A stretch of DNA of 11,738 nucleotides, taken from positions 1 to 11,738 of the forward strand of contig DGTS01000016.1 of the NCBI GenBank assembly GCA_002394385.1, in the 5' to 3' direction. A model generated the notes under the pieces. The model ran no database searches and was not told where the DNA came from. It saw nothing but the letters and a program-made list of their open reading frames with translations. The number at the start of each line of letters is the position of its first letter. Position 1 is the stretch's first letter. This document shows, in pieces, positions 7,863 through 11,738 of this stretch. The position numbers and the translations under genes are program-made. This DNA comes from Prevotella sp. UBA4330. Its GTDB lineage: Bacteria; Bacteroidota; Bacteroidia; Bacteroidales; Bacteroidaceae.

Positions 7863-7942
7863 AACGTAGCCCTTCTCTTATTCCGTTTTTTTGCGGAGGA
7901 CCAAACAAGGGCATGGGTCCGGTTGTTGTTATATTTGTATTT
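7863..7942 (-). other. Structured spacer between gcvT and gcvH
   Basis: 80-bp non-coding spacer directly before gcvH. Three inverted repeats are visible, given in plus-strand coordinates: GCCCTT (7869-7874) with AAGGGC (7907-7912); TCCG (7882-7885) with CGGA (7894-7897) around a run of seven T; and GGACC (7898-7902) with GGTCC (7916-7920). The first encloses the second; the third clashes with the first, so two folds are possible. On the transcript the run inside the small hairpin is A, so no intrinsic terminator is formed. It may be a processing site, a stability element or a gcvH-specific leader. Confidence 0.4.
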
Positions 7943-9034
7943 TTATTTCTTATAGTGTTTGTCATAGAATTTCTTCTTTACGACAACGCCAGGGAAGGTC
8001 TTTTTGCGTATTTGGATTGCCACCTCGGTTCCCAGTTTTGCGTGAGCGGCATCTACCAGAGCCATGCAGACGCTTTTGCCTGTGCTTATAGAGTTGTATC
8101 CTGTGGTCACCTCGCCAATCTTCTCGCCCTCGAAGAGCACGTCATATCCGTGTCTCGGGATGGCGCGGTCGGCCAGTTCGATGCCCACAACGCGTTTCTT
8201 TGGTCCTTCGGTCTTTTGTTTTAACAGTGCCTCTTTGCCGATGAACTCTGGCTTGTCGAACTTGCAGAACATGCTGAGTCCTGCCATTACTGGTGTTATC
8301 TCGTCGCTCAGTTCGTCTCCATAGAGCGGCAGTCCCACCTCGAAGCGCAGAGTGTCGCGGCAGCCAAGACCGCAAGGCAGGCATCGCTTGCTCTCCATCA
8401 GTTTGTCCCAAGCACGGCGGATGTAGTCGTGAGAGCCGTAAATCTCGAATCCGTCTTCGCCTGTATATCCTGTGCGGCTTACGATAAGAGTCTCGCCCTC
8501 GGTATCTATTGTCTTTACGGTGTAGAACACCAGTTCTTTGCATCCTAACCCGAGCACTTCCTCAACCACGCTCTCTGCCTCAGGTCCTTGCACTGCCAAC
8601 TGTCCGTAGTAGTCTGAGCGGTGGTTCAACTCGATGTCGAAGCCCTCTGCCTGTTGCTGAATCCACGCCCAGTCTTTGTCGATGTTGGCGGCATTAATAA
8701 CGAGGAAGAAGTCGTTCTCGCCCATTTTGTACACCAGCAGGTCGTCAACGGTGCCGCCATTCTCATAGCACATCATGCCGTAGTATATCTGTCCTACGGG
8801 CGCGTTGGTCACATCGTTGGTGAAGATGTGGTTGACATAGCGCTCGGCATCCTTTCCTTTGACGCTCACCTCGCCCATGTGCGACACGTCGAAAACGCCG
8901 CAATGCTGGCGCACGGCATTGTGCTCCTCGATGATAGAGGAATACTGGATTGGCATGTCGAAGCCTCCGAAAGGCGACATCAGCGCCCCCAGAGCCACGT
9001 GTTTGTCATAAAGACATGTTTTCTTATTTTCCAT
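7943..9034 (-). CDS. gcvT: Aminomethyltransferase (T protein of the glycine cleavage system)
   Basis: 363-residue tetrahydrofolate-dependent aminomethyltransferase. It releases ammonia from the aminomethyl-lipoyl arm of GcvH and makes 5,10-methylene-THF. Visible family blocks are GVFDVSHMGEVSVKG (about 46-60), GGTVDDLLVY (about 93-102, holding the conserved catalytic aspartate), LVINAANIDKDWAW, LAVQGPEAE, ISRTGYTGEDGFEIY and a C-terminal GEVTTGYNSISTGKSVCMAL. Length is typical (about 360-370). It starts 12 bp after the lplA stop, preceded by an A/T-rich stretch without Shine-Dalgarno. It is followed by the 80-bp structured spacer before gcvH. Confidence 0.96.
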   Translation of the reverse strand: MENKKTCLYDKHVALGALMSPFGGFDMPIQYSSIIEEHNAVRQHCGVFDVSHMGEVSVKGKDAERYVNHIFTNDVTNAPVGQIYYGMMCYENGGTVDDLLVYKMGENDFFLVINAANIDKDWAWIQQQAEGFDIELNHRSDYYGQLAVQGPEAESVVEEVLGLGCKELVFYTVKTIDTEGETLIVSRTGYTGEDGFEIYGSHDYIRRAWDKLMESKRCLPCGLGCRDTLRFEVGLPLYGDELSDEITPVMAGLSMFCKFDKPEFIGKEALLKQKTEGPKKRVVGIELADRAIPRHGYDVLFEGEKIGEVTTGYNSISTGKSVCMALVDAAHAKLGTEVAIQIRKKTFPGVVVKKKFYDKHYKK

Positions 9035-9046
9035 ATTATATTTAGG

Positions 9047-10021
9047 TTAATGGTTTTCAAGCAACACTTCTGCTATATGCTCTTTTCTCAGGTTCATTAT
9101 TATGTCTCCGATGTTGCAGGGTAGGGCAGCGATGATGTCCTCCCGGCGGAGCCGTTTGCCGCGAAGCGACTTTCTTATTGTGTCAATGTCGCCTGTCAGG
9201 AAGAAGTCTCCTTTCAGGTCGATGTCTTTTATAATAGAGTTCTTCACCTCCATCCGCGCCTCTATCGTTCCCACTCCTTCTATTCGGCGCTTGCGCGTCA
9301 GGGTGTATCGCGGGTTGTTTCCGTAGATGAACTCTTCCGTCAGGTACTCCTTTTCTATTTCTTCTATTTTCCTGATGGCCTCTTCGTCAAGCGTCAATGA
9401 CGAGTCGCAGATGCTCTGGATGATAGTCTTCCTTATCTCGTCGAGACTCATCGTGGTGTAGTCTTTCAGCAGGGCTATGTGCTGGCGAACACTTTTCACT
9501 CCTTTGCTCAGCAGTTTCTCGTTGTCGGGAGTGATGCATGCGGTCATGTTGCGCATGTCGGTGTCGTAGAGCATGGTGCCGTGAACGATGCTGCGCCCTG
9601 GTATGTGATAGAACGCGTTGCCGCTCACCTTGCGCCCGTCAATCATGATGTCGTTCCTGCCGTTGGCCTCTGCCTTGATGCCTATTTGCCTAAGGGCCTC
9701 CACAACCATCATTATATACCGGTTGTAGGTGAGGCACACATAGTCGCTGCTGGTGACGAACGAGAGCATCATGTTGCTCTTGTCGGCATAGACACATCCG
9801 CCACCGCTCTTCCTGCGGTACATTTTCACCCCGTTTCGTCGGCAGTAGTTGATGTTCACCTCGTTTTCTATGAGTTGGTTTCTGCCGAATATCACCGACG
9901 GTTCCACCTGCCAGATGAAGAAAGCGTCGCTTACCTCAGTCTCACGCGCCACATATTCCTCCATAGCGAGGTAGAAACTCAGCCGACGCTCCTCGTCTCG
10001 AGGGAGTTTTATGTAAACCAT
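9047..10021 (-). CDS. lplA: Lipoate-protein ligase A
   Basis: 324-residue cytoplasmic ligase that activates lipoate with ATP and attaches it to a lysine of lipoyl-domain proteins. The catalytic domain shows RRKSGGGCVYADKSNMMLSF (about 69-88), the lipoate/ATP-binding glycine loop, and GRKVSGNAFYH with the conserved Lys131. A second stretch, about residues 235-324, matches the small accessory domain of full-length ligases (NPRYTLTRKRRIEG, then VKNSIIKDIDLKGDFF). That suggests a complete, self-sufficient enzyme, not the catalytic-only form. The start ATG at 10021 lies about 40 bp after a good -7 element, making lplA the first gene of the gcv operon. GcvH, two genes downstream, is the obvious substrate; other lipoyl proteins of the cell may be served too. 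Confidence 0.93.
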   Translation of the reverse strand: MVYIKLPRDEERRLSFYLAMEEYVARETEVSDAFFIWQVEPSVIFGRNQLIENEVNINYCRRNGVKMYRRKSGGGCVYADKSNMMLSFVTSSDYVCLTYNRYIMMVVEALRQIGIKAEANGRNDIMIDGRKVSGNAFYHIPGRSIVHGTMLYDTDMRNMTACITPDNEKLLSKGVKSVRQHIALLKDYTTMSLDEIRKTIIQSICDSSLTLDEEAIRKIEEIEKEYLTEEFIYGNNPRYTLTRKRRIEGVGTIEARMEVKNSIIKDIDLKGDFFLTGDIDTIRKSLRGKRLRREDIIAALPCNIGDIIMNLRKEHIAEVLLENH

Positions 10022-10065
10022 CTGCTTTCAGGATAGTTGTTTTTCGTAATCATAGATTTCGCTTG

Positions 10066-10073
10066 CAAATATA
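10066..10073 (-). promoter_or_regulatory. Bacteroidetes-type -7 element of the lplA-gcv operon
   Basis: The minus strand reads TATATTTG, an exact TAnnTTTG match, giving a leader of about 40 nt before the lplA ATG at 10021. The expected -33 region overlaps the near arm of the inverted repeat at 10081-10127 and has no clear TTTG, so the promoter may depend on an activator. The short leader leaves no room for a glycine riboswitch. Confidence 0.5.
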
Positions 10074-10080
10074 CGAAAAA

Positions 10081-10127
10081 TATTTCTTATGCGCACTATA
10101 ATTTATATGAAAAAAATATAAGAAATA
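10081..10127. repeat. Perfect 10-bp inverted repeat upstream of the lplA promoter
   Basis: Arms TATTTCTTAT (10081-10090) and ATAAGAAATA (10118-10127) are perfect complements with a 27-bp spacer. The near arm ends 7 bp from the -7 element, so it covers the place of the -33 box. This could be a pair of operator half-sites or a hairpin. The region is very A/T-rich, which raises the chance of a random match. Confidence 0.45.
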
Positions 10128-10180
10128 ACTATCGCCTACAGAAAGCATGTCTTCGGGATTCTCAGAAGGCACTTCTGGCA

Positions 10181-10265
10181 CTCTCACTTGTGCTTCCTGA
10201 CCATCTCACTTGTATATATTTGACCACCTCAGGAATGCCTCCTGACCACCTCACTTATATATAAC
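10181..10265. repeat. Degenerate tandem repeat with a 22-23 bp period
   Basis: Three consecutive units begin TGACCA[T/C]CTCA at 10198, 10221 and 10243. Units one and three continue with CACTT and TATATA; unit two diverges after the first 11 bases. Over 24 bases (10195-10218 and 10240-10263), units one and three differ at only two positions. A partial copy, CTCTCACTTGTG, lies just before (10181-10192). The period is close to two turns of the DNA helix. Too few and too short units for a CRISPR array. Confidence 0.55.
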
Positions 10266-10288
10266 TGGCGCGCCACTAACCATTAATC

Positions 10289-10342
10289 AAAAACGGGAAC
10301 CAGTCTGCCGACCAGTTCCCGCATGGTTTCGTCCGAAACCAT
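10289..10342 (-). terminator. Intrinsic terminator of mscL with a preceding hairpin
   Basis: On the minus strand, downstream of mscL, a perfect hairpin ATGGTTTCG-GA-CGAAACCAT (10342-10323) is followed by a 12-bp stem CGGGAACTGGTC with loop GGCA and arm GACTGGTTCCCG (10321-10294), then TTTTT (10293-10289). The second stem contains two G-U pairs that are only stable in the minus-strand RNA; on the plus strand they become A-C mismatches. This shows that it works for mscL and not for a plus-strand transcript. Both hairpins lie between two copies of AACCATTAAT (10278-10287 and 10337-10346). Confidence 0.85.
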
Positions 10343-10348
10343 TAATGA

Positions 10349-10771
10349 TTATTTGTTCTTCAGGACATCGCGAATCTCGGTGAGAAGTTTCTCCTCTGCA
10401 GATGGTTCTGGTGCAGCCTCTGGCTCTGGATCCTTCTTTCTCGACAACTTGTTCATCGCCTTAATCATGAAGAAGATACAGAGAGCGATGATGAGGAAGT
10501 CGATGATGCTCTGGATGAAAGCGCCATAGGCGAACACGGCAACGCCCTTCTCTGTAGCCTCTGCCAAAGAAGCAACAGGAGTGTCGCTGAAGTTTACGAA
10601 CATGTCGTTGAAGTTCACACCACCGGTGCAGAGACCTACGAGCGGCATGATGACGTGATCAACGAGAGATGTGACAATCTTTCCGAACGCACCGCCGATG
10701 ATTACACCGACAGCCATGTCCATTACGTTGCCCTTCATGGCAAACTCTTTAAACTCTTTAATAAATCCCAT
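10349..10771 (-). CDS. mscL: Large-conductance mechanosensitive channel
   Basis: 140-residue inner-membrane channel that opens under high membrane tension and releases solutes during hypo-osmotic shock; it works as a homopentamer. It has the N-terminal amphipathic helix MGFIKEFKEFAMKGNVMDMA and the pore-lining first membrane helix with VGVIIGGAFGKIVTSLV (about 22-38). A periplasmic loop follows (about 48-75), then the second membrane helix (AYGAFIQSIIDFLIIALCIFF, about 81-101) and a charged cytoplasmic helix at the C-terminus (EEKLLTEIRDVLKNK). Length is typical. It is a single-gene unit, with its own strong terminator and a divergent neighbour (GAPDH). Confidence 0.97.
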   Translation of the reverse strand: MGFIKEFKEFAMKGNVMDMAVGVIIGGAFGKIVTSLVDHVIMPLVGLCTGGVNFNDMFVNFSDTPVASLAEATEKGVAVFAYGAFIQSIIDFLIIALCIFFMIKAMNKLSRKKDPEPEAAPEPSAEEKLLTEIRDVLKNK

Positions 10772-10941
10772 AGTTTAAATTATTATGTTAATAAATGAGG
10801 TAAATCCTTTCCTTGTGTTTTGCTATCTTTAGTTTGCAATCTAAGTCAAGCCCACACGATTTCTCCTAAACAATTTCCTTCTTAATCAATTTTTTAATTT
10901 TATTAATACAGAAATCTGATGCAAATTTAAAGAAAAAATTG

Positions 10942-10949
10942 TAACTTTG
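10942..10949 (+). promoter_or_regulatory. Bacteroidetes-type -7 element for the GAPDH gene
   Basis: TAACTTTG, an exact TAnnTTTG match followed by C, as is often seen in this phylum. It predicts a leader of roughly 135-140 nt before the ATG at 11093. No good -33 TTTG is seen 19-21 bp upstream. Confidence 0.5.
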
Positions 10950-10957
10950 CATGCGAA

Positions 10958-11023
10958 ATAAGAAAAAAGTTTCTTATGAGGGGCCTTTTTTTTGATTTCA
11001 GGTCACTAAAAGCCCTCTGAAAC
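10958..11023 (+). promoter_or_regulatory. Structured leader of the GAPDH transcript
   Basis: Hairpin one: ATAAGAAA (10958-10965), AAAG loop, TTTCTTAT (10970-10977), a perfect 8-bp stem near the predicted 5' end. Hairpin two: GTTTC (10969-10973) plus GAGGG (10978-10982) pairing with CCCTC (11013-11017) plus GAAAC (11019-11023), enclosing a run of eight T (10986-10993). Both use bases 10970-10973, so they exclude each other. Nothing resembles a riboswitch class I know. Possible roles are mRNA stabilisation or leader-based control; both are inference. Confidence 0.35.
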
Positions 11024-11092
11024 ATATAAAAATAGGTATAGAGAAGTTTAATTTAAGGATTTTGTTTTAACCCTAATAAAATTTTAAAAGAA

Positions 11093-11738
11093 ATGACAAA
11101 AGTAGCAATTAACGGTTTCGGCCGTATTGGTCGTCTCGCATTCCGTCAGATGTTCGAGGCTGAAGGTTATGAAGTAGTAGCAATCAACGACTTGACAAGT
11201 CCTAAGATGCTCGCTCACCTGCTGAAGTATGACACCGCTCAGGGTGGCTTCTGCGGCAAGATCGGTGAGAACAAGCACACTGTAGAGGCTGGCGAGGACT
11301 ACATCGTAGTTGATGGCAAGAAGATCACTATCTATGCTAAGCCAAACGCTGCAGAACTGCCTTGGGGTGAACTCGATGTTGACGTAGTTCTCGAGTGCAC
11401 TGGTTTCTACACATCTAAGGAGAAGGCTTCTGCTCACCTCACTGCTGGTGCTAAGAAGGTTGTTATCTCTGCTCCTGCTGGCAACGACCTGCCTACTATC
11501 GTTTACAACGTAAACCACAAGACTCTGACTCCTGCTGACACCGTTATCTCGGCTGCATCTTGCACAACTAACTGTCTGGCTCCAATGACAAAGGCGCTGA
11601 ACGACTTCGCTCCTATCCAGAGCGGTATCATGACAACTGTTCACGCTTACACTGGCGACCAGATGATTCTCGACGGTCCTCAGCGCAAGGGTGATGTTCA
11701 GCGTGCTCGCGCAGGTGCTCAGAACATCGTTCCTAACT
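11093..11738 (+). CDS. gap: Glyceraldehyde-3-phosphate dehydrogenase, NAD-type, 5' part (cut by window end)
   Basis: First 215 codons of a phosphorylating GAPDH, the glycolytic enzyme that turns glyceraldehyde-3-phosphate into 1,3-bisphosphoglycerate in the cytoplasm. The N-terminal NAD-binding motif is INGFGRIGRLAFR (6-18). Asp33 in AINDL fits NAD rather than NADP use. SAPAGND is at 126-132, and the active site SCTTN has catalytic Cys157 (codon at 11561). His184 in TTVHAYTGDQ is the usual base. The frame is open to the last base of the window; the family is usually about 335 residues, so about 120 are missing. Codon choice is much narrower than in neighbouring genes (mostly GCT, GAC, AAC, AAG, CTG/CTC, ATC), a sign of high expression. 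A long leader precedes the ATG. Confidence 0.96.
   Translation, partial: MTKVAINGFGRIGRLAFRQMFEAEGYEVVAINDLTSPKMLAHLLKYDTAQGGFCGKIGENKHTVEAGEDYIVVDGKKITIYAKPNAAELPWGELDVDVVLECTGFYTSKEKASAHLTAGAKKVVISAPAGNDLPTIVYNVNHKTLTPADTVISAASCTTNCLAPMTKALNDFAPIQSGIMTTVHAYTGDQMILDGPQRKGDVQRARAGAQNIVPN

Larger units (their letters stand above)
10022..10348. other. Intergenic region between mscL and lplA
   Basis: 327 bp without a supported gene. From lplA outward it holds a -7 promoter element (10066-10073), a perfect 10-bp inverted repeat (10081-10127), unremarkable sequence (10128-10180), a short tandem repeat (about 10181-10265), the 8-bp palindrome GGCGCGCC (10267-10274) and the two terminator hairpins of mscL (10289-10342). 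A 75-codon open frame crosses it on the plus strand, but I see no reason to call it a gene. Confidence 0.7.
10772..11092. other. Divergent intergenic region between mscL and the GAPDH gene
   Basis: 321 bp, very A/T-rich, with no supported gene. It holds candidate -7 elements for both directions only 12 bp apart: TAAATTTG on the minus strand (10929-10922) for mscL, which would give a leader near 150 nt, and TAACTTTG on the plus strand (10942-10949) for GAPDH. The stretch 10772-10900 shows nothing I can name. The GAPDH leader after 10950 contains inverted repeats described separately. Confidence 0.6.

Noticed and set aside
7863..7942. Intrinsic terminator between gcvT and gcvH
   Set aside because: The T-run is on the plus strand; the minus-strand transcript carries A in that place, inside the loop, so no U tract follows a stem.
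10022..10065. Glycine riboswitch upstream of the gcv operon
   Set aside because: The leader between the predicted transcript start and the lplA ATG is only about 40 nt, far too short, and no glycine aptamer features are visible upstream of gcvT either.
10037..10264. 75-codon open frame on the plus strand between lplA and mscL
   Set aside because: It crosses the operon promoter and the tandem repeat, has no plausible promoter or family, and its repeated PDHLT segments simply reflect the DNA repeat.
10181..10265. CRISPR array
   Set aside because: The units are adjoining without unique spacers, only about 22 bp long and degenerate, and no cas genes are present.
10951..10995. 14-codon leader peptide (MRNKKKVSYEGPFF) before GAPDH
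   Set aside because: Its ATG lies only 2 bp after the -7 element, probably upstream of the transcript start, and there is no run of regulatory codons linked to glycolysis.
11084..11644. 186-codon open frame on the minus strand
   Set aside because: Antisense to the start of the GAPDH gene; the strongly biased GAPDH codons keep the opposite strand free of stops.

Overview
The window looks like chromosomal core DNA from a member of the Bacteroidota, most likely a Prevotella-like member of the Bacteroidales. The evidence is a set of TAnnTTTG-type -7 promoter elements, A/T-rich sequence instead of clear Shine-Dalgarno sites before most starts, a Bacteroidetes-style lipoprotein, and the style of the proteins (for example a GcvH starting MAKVIEGLYYSESHEY). 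I see no mobile element, CRISPR array, tRNA or rRNA, and no sign of a novel defence or biosynthetic system. The genes are recognisable housekeeping genes; the less explained material lies between them.

Layout. (1) 118-1797, minus: a SulP-family anion transporter with a STAS domain, followed by two hairpins (23-95). (2) 2000-3259, plus: a two-gene unit of a small lipoprotein of unknown function and a short secreted patatin-like phospholipase, 3 bp apart. (3) 3260-10021, minus: one long operon transcribed lplA - gcvT - gcvH - gcvPA - gcvPB - lpdA. It encodes the whole glycine cleavage system (P protein in two subunits, T, H, L) plus the lipoate-protein ligase that can load the H protein. The lpdA stop codon abuts the patatin stop codon with no base between them. 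(4) 10022-10348: an intergenic stretch with the operon promoter, a 10-bp inverted repeat, a short tandem repeat of 22-23 bp units and a strong terminator for mscL. (5) 10349-10771, minus: mscL. (6) 10772-11092: a divergent promoter region with a structured leader for the next gene. (7) 11093 to the window end, plus: the first 215 codons of a glycolytic GAPDH, cut off by the window edge.

How the genes work together. GcvP (PA+PB) decarboxylates glycine onto the lipoyl arm of GcvH, GcvT releases ammonia and passes the one-carbon unit to tetrahydrofolate, and LpdA reoxidises the lipoyl arm using NAD+. LplA attaches lipoate to GcvH Lys64, so one transcript carries both the enzyme and its activation step. 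The only long spacers inside the operon (80 and 79 bp) lie on either side of gcvH and both can form hairpins, which may set a different expression level for this carrier protein. Elsewhere the operon genes are 12 bp apart or overlap.
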